64,000 bases of DNA from Amycolatopsis sp. CA-128772 (GCF_002904295.1 NZ_PPHG01000077.1:1-64000), one strand, 5' to 3'. Shown: positions 15,611-24,716, numbered from the stretch's first letter. The notes: a model not told the origin generated them from the letters alone. Numbers and translations are program-made.

Positions 15611-16369
15611 TCAGAGGTCGAGGACGAGGTCCTCCTCCGCGACCAGCACCTCGCCGCCGAACTCAGCCCGAGCCTGCTCGGCCGCCTCGGTGCGGTTGGT
15701 GCCTGGCCAGAAGTGGGTCAGCAGGAGCCGAGGTGCTCCGGCTTCGGCTGCCCATTGGCCTGCCTCCGCGGCCGTCATCAGGTAGCGGGGCTCGCCCTCC
15801 GGGGGTGGGGTGCGGAGGGTGGCGTCGCAGATGAACAGGTCCGCGTCGCGGCCCAGCTCGGCCAGGCGCGGGGACGGGCCCGTGTCGCCCGTGTAGGCGA
15901 CCGTGAGCCCGGGCGCGCTCAGGCGTACGCCGAAGTTCGGCTGGTGGTGCGGGAGCGGGTACGGCGTCAGGCGGAACGGTCCGACGTCGGCCGGGTTGCC
16001 GAGGTCGTGCACGTCGAACAGCGTGGCCGGATGTGGCCGCGGCTCCATCGCTTCCAGGCGGCGGATGGTGCCGGGCGTGCAGTGCAGCGGCAGGCGCGCC
16101 GAGGGGTCGTCGGCTTGGACGGTGTAGTGCCACGCCCTTCCGAGCGCGGTGACATCGGCGCAGTGGTCGGGGTGCTCGTGCGTCACGACCACCGCGCCGG
16201 GCAGCCGGTCGCGGCAGTGCGCGAACAGGCGCGAGGCCGTGCCGTACCCGAGGTCGAGCACCACGCCGAAACCGTTGTGCTCCAGCAAGAACCCGGCGCA
16301 CGCGCGCCCGGGCTCTGGCCAGGCACCACAACTGCCCAGCACGGTCATCCGGCTCACCGCATCGCCCAT
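15611..16369 (-). CDS. Metallo-beta-lactamase-fold hydrolase (RNase Z-like)
   Basis: A 252-residue protein with the zinc motif THEHPDHCAD (H64, H66, D68, H69), a later YTGDTGPSPRL (metal-binding Asp) and THFWPGTN near the C-terminus. It has the layout of the tRNase Z-like branch of MBL proteins but is too short and divergent to claim tRNase activity. ATG 16369 is used; an internal ATG at 16348 (MTVLGSCGAWP) also fits, since the family often begins MTVLG. It is divergent from xth with 71 bases between. Confidence 0.88.
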   Translation of the reverse strand: MGDAVSRMTVLGSCGAWPEPGRACAGFLLEHNGFGVVLDLGYGTASRLFAHCRDRLPGAVVVTHEHPDHCADVTALGRAWHYTVQADDPSARLPLHCTPGTIRRLEAMEPRPHPATLFDVHDLGNPADVGPFRLTPYPLPHHQPNFGVRLSAPGLTVAYTGDTGPSPRLAELGRDADLFICDATLRTPPPEGEPRYLMTAAEAGQWAAEAGAPRLLLTHFWPGTNRTEAAEQARAEFGGEVLVAEEDLVLDL

Positions 16370-16440
16370 GCGCGGCAGTCTGGCAGACCGCCCGTGGCAG
16401 CCGGCCCCGCTGACCGGCGGCCGCCGTGACAGGAGGTAGC

Positions 16441-17250
16441 GTGCTCTGCGTGCTGACCGTCTCCACCGTGAACGTCAACGGGCTTCGTGCCGCCGCCAAA
16501 AAGGGCTTCGTCGAATGGCTCGCCGCCACCGATGCCGATGTCGTTGCCTGCCAAGAGGTGCGCGCCGAGGCCAGTCAGCTTCCCGCCTCCGTTGTCGAGC
16601 CCGAGGGGTGGTTCTCCTTCCACGCCCCCTCCGCCTCCAAGGGGCGCAACGGCGTTGCCGTCTACAGCCGCGTCGAGCCCGAAGAAGTGCGAGTCGGCTT
16701 CGGGGAACCCGAATTCGAAAACAGCGGCCGGTACCTCGAAGTCCACCTGCCGAACGTCGTCGTCGGCAGTCTCTACCTGCCCAGCGGGGACGTCGGCACC
16801 GAACGGCAGGACGAAAAAGAACGCTTCATGGCCGCGTTCCTGCCCTACCTCGTGGAACTGCGGGCGAAGGCCGCCGCCGCGGGGCGGGAAGCCGTTGTCG
16901 TCGGGGACTGGAACATCGCCTACGACACCGTCGACCTCAAGAACTGGCGGGGGAACCGGAAGAACTCCGGCTTCCTGCCCGAGGAACGCGAGTGGCTCGG
17001 CCGCGTCTACACCGAGGCCGGCTTCACCGACGTCCAGCGCCGGCTCGACCCCGCCGGCCCCGGGCCCTACACCTGGTGGTCCTACCGCGGGCAGGCCTTC
17101 GACAACGACTCCGGCTGGCGCATCGACTGCCAGCTGGCGACCCCCGGCCTCGCCGAAAAGGTCGTCGACGTCGTGGTGGAACGGGCGGCCGCCTACGACC
17201 AGCGGTGGTCCGACCACGCGCCCGTCACTGCCACCTACGACATCGACTGA
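16441..17250 (+). CDS. xth: Exodeoxyribonuclease III
   Basis: A 269-residue Mg-dependent AP endonuclease / 3'-5' exonuclease of the endonuclease-exonuclease-phosphatase fold. Landmarks are STVNVNGLRAAAKKGF, the metal-binding Glu in VACQEVRA (about 39), the active-site VVGDWNIAYD, WRIDCQLAT and the terminal SDHAPVTATY. It acts in base excision repair. AGGAGG at 16432-16437 lies four bases before GTG 16441 and 13 before GTG 16450, so the start is uncertain by three codons. Confidence 0.94.
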   Translation: MLCVLTVSTVNVNGLRAAAKKGFVEWLAATDADVVACQEVRAEASQLPASVVEPEGWFSFHAPSASKGRNGVAVYSRVEPEEVRVGFGEPEFENSGRYLEVHLPNVVVGSLYLPSGDVGTERQDEKERFMAAFLPYLVELRAKAAAAGREAVVVGDWNIAYDTVDLKNWRGNRKNSGFLPEEREWLGRVYTEAGFTDVQRRLDPAGPGPYTWWSYRGQAFDNDSGWRIDCQLATPGLAEKVVDVVVERAAAYDQRWSDHAPVTATYDID

Positions 17251-17568
17251 GAGCTCACCCGAACGGCGGACCACGATCGGAGCAGCCCGCGCCCGCGGCA
17301 GGGTGGGCGAACCGGGAAGGGCGGGTGACACCCGATCGGTCACGCTCCGGGTAGGGTCTACTTCGAGTAGTAGTGCTATCACCCGGCCGAGTGGTCGGAG
17401 TGAACCCTGGGGGTGCCCAGCGCGTATTACCCCTTGAGCGCTACCCTCGCTTCCGAGTTGATCAGTATCGACAGGTCTTGACACGCTCGGTAGTTTTCTG
17501 ACCAGTAGCATGCAGCGTCTCACTCGGATGGGTGAGCGTTTCGCTCGTCACTCGCGGGAGGCACTCCG
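17251..17568. promoter_or_regulatory. 318-bp intergenic region with possible promoter
   Basis: No gene is seen. TTGACA at 17478-17483 is a clean -35-like hexamer on the plus strand; the best -10-like match (TAGCAT, ending about 17511) is too far for ideal spacing, so assignment is tentative. TTGATC at 17458 is another candidate. It probably drives the small membrane protein at 17569. Confidence 0.3.
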
Positions 17569-17946
17569 GTGCGCAACCCAGGTCGAACCCTGTTGCGGTC
17601 CACCCTGCGCGGTTTCCGCGCGGTCGTGGTGCTCGCGCTCGTCCCGGCCGGCCTGCTCCTGGCCGGCGGCGGCAGCGCGTTCGCCGCGGTCACGACGACC
17701 GCGCAGGCCGACACCAACGCGGAGACCTTCGGCCTGCTCGGCCCGGTCGGCCTGGTCGCCGTCGCGCTCGGCATCGTCGGCATGACGCTCGGTGTGGTGC
17801 GCCAGCGCCGCAAGGCCCGGATCGCCGAAGCGGCTCCCGCCCTGCCGGAGGAGAAGGATCCGGTCACCGCGATGGCCGAAGCCGTCCTCGGCGAGCCCGA
17901 GGCCTCGCCGACCCGGCCGTTCCTCACCCCGCGTCCGCACGCCTGA
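17569..17946 (+). CDS. Small secreted/membrane protein, unknown
   Basis: A 125-residue protein. A basic start (VRNPGRTLLRSTLRGFR) is followed by a hydrophobic core and a likely cleavage after GSAFA (about 38), then one transmembrane helix (about 55-77, LLGPVGLVAVALGIVGMTLG), basic residues (RQRRKAR) and an acidic, Pro-rich cytoplasmic tail. This suggests a type I membrane protein. GGGAGG precedes GTG 17569. No family is recognised. trpS follows 46 bases later, possibly in the same transcript. Confidence 0.7.
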   Translation: MRNPGRTLLRSTLRGFRAVVVLALVPAGLLLAGGGSAFAAVTTTAQADTNAETFGLLGPVGLVAVALGIVGMTLGVVRQRRKARIAEAAPALPEEKDPVTAMAEAVLGEPEASPTRPFLTPRPHA

Positions 17947-17992
17947 GGGCCCTCGGCGCCCGCCGGTCAGCCCGGCCTGGAAGAATCCCGGC

Positions 17993-19027
17993 GTGGCCGA
18001 AGAGCAGAACGTCGCAGCAGAGCGCCGCCCGCGGGTCCTGTCCGGGATCCAGCCGACCGCCGACTCGTTCCACCTCGGCAACTACCTCGGCGCCCTGCGC
18101 CAGTGGGTGAAGCTGCAGGACACGCACGAGACGTTCTACTCGGTGGTCGACCTGCACGCGATCACCGTCGAGCAGGACCCGAAGGTGCTGCGCCAGCGCA
18201 CCCGCGTCTCGGCCGCGCAGCTGCTCGCCATCGGCATCGACCCGCAGCGCAGCGCCCTGTTCGTGCAGAGCCACGTGCCGGAGCACGCCCAGCTGAGCTG
18301 GGTCCTCGAATGCCAGACCGGGTTCGGCGAGGCCGGCCGGATGACGCAGTTCAAGGACAAGTCCGCGAAGCAGGGCTCCGACCGCTCCAGCGTCGGTCTG
18401 TTCACCTACCCGGTCCTGCAGGCCGCGGACATCCTGCTCTACCAGGCCGACGCGGTCCCGGTCGGCGAGGACCAGCGCCAGCACCTGGAGCTGACCCGCG
18501 ACCTCGCGCAGCGCTTCAACAACCGGCTGGGCAAGACGTTCGTGGTGCCCGAGCCGTACATCATCAAGGACACCGCGAAGATCTACGACCTGCAGGAACC
18601 GACGGCGAAGATGAGCAAGTCGGCGGCGAACGTCAACGGCATCATCGAGCTGCTCGAGGACCCGAAGCGCTCGGCGAAGAAGATCCGCTCGGCGGTCACC
18701 GACACCGGCCGCGAGGTCCGGTTCGACGTCGGGAACAAGGCGGGCGTGTCGAACCTGCTGACCATCTACTCGGCGCTGACCGACCGCACGATCCCGGACC
18801 TCGAGGCGGCGTACGAGGGCAAGGGCTACGGCGACCTGAAGAAGGACCTCGGCGAGGTGTTCCTCGAGTGGGTCACCCCGATCCAGGACCGCGCCAAGTC
18901 CTATTTGGACGACACGGCGGAGCTGGACAAGGTCCTCGCCGCGGGCGCCGAACGCGCGCGCGAGGTGGCGGCCAAGACGCTGGCTCGGACCTACCAGCGG
19001 ATCGGGTTCCTGCCGCCGGTGCGCTGA
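17993..19027 (+). CDS. trpS: Tryptophan--tRNA ligase
   Basis: A 344-residue class I aminoacyl-tRNA synthetase that charges tRNA-Trp. The HIGH motif appears as FHLGNYLGAL (about 26-35) and KMSKS as AKMSKSAANV (206-210). LSGIQPTADSFH and the tetramer/dimer region VGEDQRQHLELTRDLA are typical of bacterial TrpS. GTG 17993 gives VAEEQNVAAERRPRVLSG. No leader attenuator or T-box is visible upstream. Confidence 0.97.
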   Translation: MAEEQNVAAERRPRVLSGIQPTADSFHLGNYLGALRQWVKLQDTHETFYSVVDLHAITVEQDPKVLRQRTRVSAAQLLAIGIDPQRSALFVQSHVPEHAQLSWVLECQTGFGEAGRMTQFKDKSAKQGSDRSSVGLFTYPVLQAADILLYQADAVPVGEDQRQHLELTRDLAQRFNNRLGKTFVVPEPYIIKDTAKIYDLQEPTAKMSKSAANVNGIIELLEDPKRSAKKIRSAVTDTGREVRFDVGNKAGVSNLLTIYSALTDRTIPDLEAAYEGKGYGDLKKDLGEVFLEWVTPIQDRAKSYLDDTAELDKVLAAGAERAREVAAKTLARTYQRIGFLPPVR

Positions 19028-19089
19028 CCGCCTCCCTCACGCGAGCCGCTCGCGTTGCGGGGGGCACATCCCGTGGTTAGCGTTTCACG

Positions 19090-20100
19090 GTGGCGAACGA
19101 AGAGAAGGAAAAGCTGCTTCCGCGGATGCGGCGGAAGTACCCGTGGCTCGACCACCTGATCCGGGCCAACGACGCCTTCACGGAGCGGTACGGCAACCAC
19201 TACGCCGCCGCCATCACCTACTTCAGCGTGCTGTCGGTCATCCCGATCCTGATGGTCGCCTTCGCCGTGGTCGGGCTGGCCGTCAACAACGACCCGGCGA
19301 TCATCAAGCAGATCTCCGACAGCATCAAGCAGTCGGTGCCGGCCGGCCTGCAGACGCTGGTGACCGGCATCGTCGACGCCGCGCTGAAGTCCGGCAGCGG
19401 GGTCGGAATCTTCGGTCTGCTCATCGCCCTCTACTCCGGCATCGGCTGGATGGCCAACCTCCGCGACGCGCTCACCGCGCAGTGGGGGCAGGAGAAGCAG
19501 GCGCAGCCGTTCGTGAAGCAGACGGCCAAGGACCTCGTCGCGCTGGTCGGGCTCGGCCTCGCCCTCATCGTGTCGTTCGCGCTGACCGCGGTCGGCGGCG
19601 GCGTGGGGCGCTTCCTGCTCAAGCTGGTCGACCTCGACCAGGCCGCCTGGGCGAACTTCCTGCTGCGGGTGGCGACGATCGTGCTCGGCCTGCTCGCCAA
19701 CACGCTCGTCTTCCTCTGGGTGATCGCGCGCCTGCCCCGCGAGCAAGTCGCGCTGCGCAGCGCCGTGAAGGGGGCCGTGTTCGCCTCCGTCGGGTTCGTC
19801 ATCCTGCAGCAGGCGGCCACCTTCTACCTCGCCAGCGTGACGAACTCACCCGCGTTCGCGCTGTTCGGGCCGGTCATCGGCCTGCTGGTGTTCGCCAACC
19901 TCGTCTCCCGCTTCCTGCTGCTCGTCACCGCGTGGACGGCGACGGCGAAGGAGAACCAGCGCAAGGTCGTCGCGCCCCCGCCGCCGGTTCGGCTCGAGCA
20001 GAGCGTCACCGTGCAGCGCGGACCCGGGTTCGGGGCCGTCGCCGGTGCCTTCAGCGCCGGCGCGCTGCTGGCGTGGCTGGGCGGCCGCCGCAAGCCTTGA
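19090..20100 (+). CDS. YihY/BrkB-family inner membrane protein (YhjD-like)
   Basis: A 336-residue protein with six membrane segments between about 35 and 285, preceded by a basic cytoplasmic N-terminus and followed by a Pro/Arg-rich tail that ends in a further hydrophobic patch. RYGNHYAAAITYFSVLSVIP and ALYSGIGWMANLRDAL are hallmark stretches of the YihY (formerly ribonuclease BN) family. YhjD in E. coli is linked to lipopolysaccharide/lipid transport; the role in actinomycetes is unknown. The GTG start is 62 bases after trpS, so co-transcription is possible. Confidence 0.9.
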   Translation: MANEEKEKLLPRMRRKYPWLDHLIRANDAFTERYGNHYAAAITYFSVLSVIPILMVAFAVVGLAVNNDPAIIKQISDSIKQSVPAGLQTLVTGIVDAALKSGSGVGIFGLLIALYSGIGWMANLRDALTAQWGQEKQAQPFVKQTAKDLVALVGLGLALIVSFALTAVGGGVGRFLLKLVDLDQAAWANFLLRVATIVLGLLANTLVFLWVIARLPREQVALRSAVKGAVFASVGFVILQQAATFYLASVTNSPAFALFGPVIGLLVFANLVSRFLLLVTAWTATAKENQRKVVAPPPPVRLEQSVTVQRGPGFGAVAGAFSAGALLAWLGGRRKP

Positions 20101-20123
20101 CAGCCGCGGTGGCGGTAAAGAAA

Positions 20124-20149
20124 CTGAACCGGTAAGCATGCTGAACCGG
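20124..20149. promoter_or_regulatory. Direct repeat CTGAACCGG upstream of flavin oxygenase
   Basis: CTGAACCGG occurs at 20124-20132 and 20141-20149, 17 bases start to start, immediately before the oxygenase ribosome site. It is a candidate binding site for the HxlR regulator encoded downstream. Confidence 0.4.
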
Positions 20150-20157
20150 AGGGTTTC

Positions 20158-21267
20158 GTGCTGCTGGACGCCGCCCGCGAGTGTGCAGACCTCGCCAAGA
20201 CGCTCGCACCGGTCACCGAGCGGGAACGCGCGTTGCCCGCGGAGCTCGTCGCGAAGCTCGTCGACGCCCAGCTGCTCCGCACGGGCGTCCCCGGCTACCT
20301 CGGCGGCCCCGAAGCGCCGCCCGCCGTCAGCCTCGCGACCGCCGAGACGATCGCGCGCGGGGACGCCTCGGCCGGTTGGTGCGTCTCGATCGCCGTGACG
20401 AGCAGCCTGCTGTCGGCCTACGCGCCGCGGAAGTGCGCCGACGAGGTGTTCGGCGACCCGCGTACGGTCGCCGCCGGTGTCTGGGCGCCGCGCGGCACCG
20501 GACGCCGGGTCGACGGCGGGTACGTCGTGAGCGGCCGCTGGGCGTTCTGCAGCGGCATCCCGCACGCGGACTGGCTCTTCGCCGGGTTCGTGCACGAAAG
20601 CGCGCTGTACGTCGCCGCGCTGCCGAAGGCCGAACTCGAGGTGCTCGACACCTGGCACACCACCGGGCTGCGCGGCACCGGCAGCCACGACTGCGTCGCC
20701 GGCGAGCTGTTCGTCCCCGAGCACCGCGTCTTCTCGGTCATGGGCGGGCCGCCGCCGGAAGCCGTTGCTCTGCACCGGTTCCCGCTCTTCGGCTTCTTCG
20801 CGCTGTCGGTCGCGGCGGCCGCGCTGGGCAACGCGCGCGGCGCGATCGACGACCTCGTCGAGCTCGCGGCGACGCGCAAGCCGCTCGGCTCGCGCCGGTC
20901 GCTGGCCGAACGGTCCCAGACCCAGGCCGCCGTCGCGGAGGCCGAAGCCGCCCTGCGCGCGGCCCGCCTGCTCTTCTACACGAGCATCGACGACGCCTGG
21001 CAGGCCGCGCAGGGCACCGAACCGGTGCCGGACGCGCTCAAGCTCGGCCTCCGGCTGGCCGCCACGCACGTCACGCGCACCGCCGCGAAGGTCGCCGAAA
21101 GCATGTACGACCTAGGCGGCGGCGCCGCGATCTACGAGACTTCGCCGCTGCAGCGCCGGTTCCGCGACGCGCACACGGCGACCGCGCACTTCCAGGTGAA
21201 CCCGGCCAGCTACGAGCTGTCCGGCAAGCTGCTGCTCGGCGTCCCGGCCCGCACGGACCAGCTGTGA
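20158..21267 (+). CDS. Acyl-CoA-dehydrogenase-fold flavin monooxygenase (HpaB/DszC-like)
   Basis: A 369-residue protein with acyl-CoA dehydrogenase fold landmarks: ETIARGDASAGWCVSIAVTS, GRWAFCSGIPHADW, the GLRGTGSHDC turn and a C-terminal helical domain ending RDAHTATAHFQVNP. The SGIPHADW and GTGSHD pattern fits the FMNH2/FADH2-dependent hydroxylase branch (HpaB, DszC) rather than true CoA dehydrogenases, and no catalytic Glu for CoA oxidation is evident. The substrate is unknown. GGAGGG precedes GTG 20158. The stop overlaps the HxlR gene (GTGA). Confidence 0.85.
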   Translation: MLLDAARECADLAKTLAPVTERERALPAELVAKLVDAQLLRTGVPGYLGGPEAPPAVSLATAETIARGDASAGWCVSIAVTSSLLSAYAPRKCADEVFGDPRTVAAGVWAPRGTGRRVDGGYVVSGRWAFCSGIPHADWLFAGFVHESALYVAALPKAELEVLDTWHTTGLRGTGSHDCVAGELFVPEHRVFSVMGGPPPEAVALHRFPLFGFFALSVAAAALGNARGAIDDLVELAATRKPLGSRRSLAERSQTQAAVAEAEAALRAARLLFYTSIDDAWQAAQGTEPVPDALKLGLRLAATHVTRTAAKVAESMYDLGGGAAIYETSPLQRRFRDAHTATAHFQVNPASYELSGKLLLGVPARTDQL

Positions 21268-21701
21268 CCGACCTGGCGCACCGGTTCACCGCGGACTCGG
21301 TCGGGCGCGCGCTCGACCTGGTCGGCGAGCGGTGGAGCCTGCTGATCCTGCGGGAGTCGTTCTTCGGCGTGCGCCGCTACGGCGAGTTCGCGCGCAACCT
21401 CTCGATCCCGCGCCCGACGCTCTCCGCCCGGCTCAAGACCCTCGTCGACGCTCGTGTGCTCGACCGCGTCGACCCCGTGCCCGAGTACGTGCTGACGCCG
21501 GCCGGGCGCGACCTCTTCGGCGCGGTCGTCACCCTCATGCGGTGGGGCGACCGGCACCTGGCCGGGCCCGAGGGACCGCCGATCCTGCTGCGGCACCAGG
21601 ACTGCGGCGAGGTCGCCGACGTCGTCGTGGCCTGCCGGCACTGCGGTGGCGAGATCACCACCGATCGGGTGACGCCGGAGCCGGGGCCCGGCTTCCGTTA
21701 G
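21264..21701 (+). CDS. HxlR-family transcriptional regulator
   Basis: A 145-residue MarR-like winged-helix protein. DLVGERWSLLILRESFFGVRRYGEF and PRPTLSARLKTLVDARVL are the classic HxlR core. The C-terminal CRHCGG and an earlier Cys (HQDCGEVADVVVAC) form a possible zinc ribbon or redox site. HxlR proteins often respond to aldehydes or redox-active compounds. The four-base overlap with the flavin oxygenase makes it that gene's likely regulator. Its stop overlaps the convergent carboxypeptidase. Confidence 0.9.
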   Translation: MTDLAHRFTADSVGRALDLVGERWSLLILRESFFGVRRYGEFARNLSIPRPTLSARLKTLVDARVLDRVDPVPEYVLTPAGRDLFGAVVTLMRWGDRHLAGPEGPPILLRHQDCGEVADVVVACRHCGGEITTDRVTPEPGPGFR

Positions 21702-22942
21702 CCCGCGGCGCGCTTGCGCTGGTGCCCGACGACGAACCCGCCGACGATGATCAGGAACACCACCAGCGTGATGATCCAGCCGGTGACGCCGAACGGGTCC
21801 TCCTTCGCCGCCGAAGCGGCCGCGGACGTGCCGCCGTTGCCGGTGCCGCCGTCGGCGAGCACGGACGGGTCGCCGTTCTCCGAGGTGGTGGCGGGCGCCT
21901 GGTAGGTGATCTGGCCGACCGGCGTCGCGCGGTCGTCCTCCAGCGCGAAGCCGTAGTCGAGCAGTTTCGCCGCCTGGTCGACCACCTTCGTCGGCTTCTG
22001 CTCGGCACGCAGCATGACGACGGCCAGCCGCTTGCCCTTGCGCTGCGCCGCGCCGACGTAGGTGTGGCGGGCGTCGTCGGTGAAACCGGTTTTGCCGCCG
22101 AGGAAACCGGGGTAGACGCCGAGCAGCTTGTTGTCGTTGAAGAGGGGGATGGGCGGCTTGCCGCCGGCCGCCGGGATCTCGAAGTTCTTCGTCGCGACGA
22201 CACTCGCGAACTCCGGCTGCTTCATCGCGTAGTGGAAGATCAGGCTCAAGTCGTAGGCCGAGGCCGACATGCCCGGCCCGTCCAGGCCCGACGGCGTCGC
22301 GGCGCGCGTGTCGAGCGCGCCGATCTTCGCGGCCAGGGCGTTCATCTTCGCCACCGTCGGGTCGACCCCGCCGAGCGCCGTGGCGAACGCGTGCGCGACG
22401 TCGTTGCCCGAGTGCATCAGCAGGCCGTGCAGCAGCTGGTCGACGGTGTACTGGCCGCCGGCGACGAGACCGACGCAGGTGCACTCCTGCTCGGCGTCCT
22501 CCTTCGTCGCCACGATCGTCTGCTGCGGCTGCAGCTGGGTCACGACGACCAGCGCGAGCAGCGTCTTGATCAGCGACGCGGGCCGCTGGCGGGCGTGCGG
22601 GTCCTTGGCCGCGACGATCGCGCCGCTGTCGAGGTCCTGCACCACCCACGACGCCGCGGTGTTGCCGTCCGGCGGGTTGAGGGCGCCGTCCGGGGTGATC
22701 AGGCCGCATTCGGCCATCCGCGGGCCGCCGACCGGGACGGCGGGCACGGCCAGCGGCGGCGGGGCCTGCTTGCCCGGCGCCGGCTTCTCCGACGTGTCGA
22801 CCGGCGGCGGCGGGGCCTGGGTGTTCGCGCACTGGCCCGCCGGCGGCGCCGCGGCCGCAAGGGCGGGCACGCTCAGGGCCAGGAGGGCGGCGGCGAGCGT
22901 CGTCGTGAAAACCTTGAGCGACCGGGAGACAACGGAGTGCAC
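21698..22942 (-). CDS. dacC: D-alanyl-D-alanine carboxypeptidase (peptidase S11)
   Basis: A 414-residue exported penicillin-binding protein that trims the terminal D-Ala of peptidoglycan pentapeptides. The signal peptide ends near ALAAAAP (about 32), then a Pro-rich linker. The catalytic motifs are SLIK (S123-K126), SGN (178-180) and KTG (284-286). A C-terminal anchor helix (about 383-405) ends in the basic HQRKRAAG, so it is membrane-tethered. GTG 22942 is the start. It is divergent from the SCO4848-family gene, as in Streptomyces. The symbol is a guess among S11 paralogues. Confidence 0.93.
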   Translation of the reverse strand: MHSVVSRSLKVFTTTLAAALLALSVPALAAAAPPAGQCANTQAPPPPVDTSEKPAPGKQAPPPLAVPAVPVGGPRMAECGLITPDGALNPPDGNTAASWVVQDLDSGAIVAAKDPHARQRPASLIKTLLALVVVTQLQPQQTIVATKEDAEQECTCVGLVAGGQYTVDQLLHGLLMHSGNDVAHAFATALGGVDPTVAKMNALAAKIGALDTRAATPSGLDGPGMSASAYDLSLIFHYAMKQPEFASVVATKNFEIPAAGGKPPIPLFNDNKLLGVYPGFLGGKTGFTDDARHTYVGAAQRKGKRLAVVMLRAEQKPTKVVDQAAKLLDYGFALEDDRATPVGQITYQAPATTSENGDPSVLADGGTGNGGTSAAASAAKEDPFGVTGWIITLVVFLIIVGGFVVGHQRKRAAG

Positions 22943-22985
22943 CCACGCAATCTAGCGCCGCGGCCGGCATCGCATACTCAGGGGC

Positions 22986-23225
22986 ATGCGCATTTCGCGA
23001 GGCACCTCGCTGTTCCTGCTGGCCTTCGGCGGGTGGTCGTGGATCATCTGGATCACCTTCGCCAAGAACCTGTGGGACAGCGACCGGGCCTGGCCCCCCG
23101 ACGGCTCGCCCACCGCCTATTTCGTCGTGCACGCCGTGCTGACGGTCGTTTCGTTCCTGCTCGGCACGGCCATCGGCGTGCTGGGCTGGCGCGGGGTGCG
23201 GGCCACTTCGCGGGTTTCCTCCTGA
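22986..23225 (+). CDS. SCO4848-family small membrane protein
   Basis: A 79-residue protein with two transmembrane helices (about 7-27 and 48-68) and a short external loop NLWDSDRAWPPDGSPTAYF. It is recognised as the actinobacterial SCO4848 family, which sits next to the D,D-carboxypeptidase gene; 43 bases separate the divergent starts here. The function is unknown, but the conserved linkage suggests a cell-envelope role. Confidence 0.85.
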   Translation: MRISRGTSLFLLAFGGWSWIIWITFAKNLWDSDRAWPPDGSPTAYFVVHAVLTVVSFLLGTAIGVLGWRGVRATSRVSS

Positions 23226-23288
23226 CTTTGGTCGGTGGCGCGGCCCGAGGGGCCGGTTTAGGTTGACGCCACTGACCCTGGAGGTGGA

Positions 23289-24686
23289 ATGTCCCGTATA
23301 CGCCGAATGGCGGCCCCGCTCGTGCTGGCCGTGGGCGGCGGCCTGTTCGCGGCGGCGCCGGCGGCCGAGGCCGCGCCGGTCGCCTGCGACACGACAAGCA
23401 CGCCGTACACCTACGTCGTGACGTACCAGCCGGGCACCCGCGCGTCGGCCGTCGACAAGGAACTGGCGGCCAAGTGCGGCACGAAGGTCGCGTACTACGC
23501 CGAGATCGGCGTCGCCATCGCCAGCTCGCGCAACGCGGACTTCCAGCAGAAGATCGGCGTCTACCGGGCCTATTCGGGCGGCAAGGACGTGGATTCTGCG
23601 TCCGGTGCCGCGGCTCGTTCCCTCGGTGCGGTGAAGACGCTGGAGGACACGCGTTCGACGGCGGCCGCGGGTGACCTGTCGGCCCAGCAGTGGGACATGA
23701 AGGCGATCCACGCGCCGGAAGCCAACAAGATCTACCAGGGCAGCCGTTCGGTGACGGTCGGCGTGCTGGACTCGGGCATCGACGCAACGCACCCGGCGCT
23801 GCGCAACGCGGTCGACGCCCGCTCGTCGGCGGGCTGCGTGACGGGCGCGCCGGACCTCACCCCGGCGTCCTGGGCACCGACGACGTCGGACCACGGCACG
23901 CACGTGGCGGGCACGATCGCGGGCAAGGACCCGGCGGCGGGCTTCACGGGTGTCGCCCCGGGCGTGCGCCTGGCCTCGGTGAAGGTGGTCAACGACGCGG
24001 GTTACATCTTCCCGGAGTCGGCGGTCTGCGGCTTCGTCTGGGCGGCGAAGCACGGCTTCCCGGTGACCAACAACAGCTACTACATCGACCCGGGCATGTT
24101 CTTCTGCTCCCACGAAGCAGGCGACGCGGCGGCGTACGAAGCGGTCCGCCGGGCGATCGAGTTCTCCACCCGCCACGGAGTCCTCAACGTGGCGGCGGCG
24201 GGCAACTCGGGCTTCGACACGACGAAGCAGACAACGGACCCGAACCGCCCCCACCCGGTGGACTCGTCGTGCGGCATCCTCCCGAAGTCGATCGACGGCG
24301 TGGTGAACGTGTCATCGGTGGGCTACGCGGGCACGAAGTCGTCGTTCAGCAACTACGGCGAAATAGACGTGACGGCCCCAGGCGGCGACTTCGCACAGAC
24401 CCCACCCCCCGAAGCGGGGCCGGCGTGCCCCCTGTCATCGACGGTGTTCGGCGGCCAGTACGGCTCGAAGTGCGGAACGTCGATGGCCTCACCGCACGTG
24501 GCGGGCGTAGCGGCCCTGCTGGCTTCGCGGTTCCGGGGGCTCCCACCGTGGGCGTTGTCGCGCATCTTGGAGGGCGAGGCAGACGTGGTGAAGTGCACGG
24601 CAACGGAGCCGGAGTGCACAGGCCCGGCAAAGAACAACTCCTACTACGGCCACGGCCTGGTGGACGCCCTGGACGCGGTGCGCTGA
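23289..24686 (+). CDS. Secreted subtilisin-like serine protease (S8)
   Basis: A 465-residue exported protease. The signal peptide ends at AAEAAP (about 29), then an Inhibitor_I9-like propeptide (YTYVVTYQPGTRASAVDKEL) runs to about 130. The catalytic triad is D161 (GVLDSGID), H202 (DHGTHVAGT) and S398 (GTSMASPH), with the oxyanion Asn in AAAGNSGFD. Several Cys in the catalytic domain may form disulfides. No C-terminal anchor is present, so it is probably released. GGAGGTGGA precedes the ATG. Confidence 0.95.
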   Translation: MSRIRRMAAPLVLAVGGGLFAAAPAAEAAPVACDTTSTPYTYVVTYQPGTRASAVDKELAAKCGTKVAYYAEIGVAIASSRNADFQQKIGVYRAYSGGKDVDSASGAAARSLGAVKTLEDTRSTAAAGDLSAQQWDMKAIHAPEANKIYQGSRSVTVGVLDSGIDATHPALRNAVDARSSAGCVTGAPDLTPASWAPTTSDHGTHVAGTIAGKDPAAGFTGVAPGVRLASVKVVNDAGYIFPESAVCGFVWAAKHGFPVTNNSYYIDPGMFFCSHEAGDAAAYEAVRRAIEFSTRHGVLNVAAAGNSGFDTTKQTTDPNRPHPVDSSCGILPKSIDGVVNVSSVGYAGTKSSFSNYGEIDVTAPGGDFAQTPPPEAGPACPLSSTVFGGQYGSKCGTSMASPHVAGVAALLASRFRGLPPWALSRILEGEADVVKCTATEPECTGPAKNNSYYGHGLVDALDAVR

Positions 24687-24716
24687 CGCAAGGGGCGCAC
24701 GCCCCATAGAAGGAGC

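Noticed and set aside
15161..16429. Plus-strand frame spanning the repeat region and the MBL gene
   Set aside because: Its second half is antisense to a well-supported MBL hydrolase and its first half is repeat-derived (GAGSREP units).
17478..17515. Strong sigma-70 promoter before the small membrane protein
   Set aside because: TTGACA is good but no -10 hexamer lies at 16-18 bp; kept only as a low-confidence promoter region.
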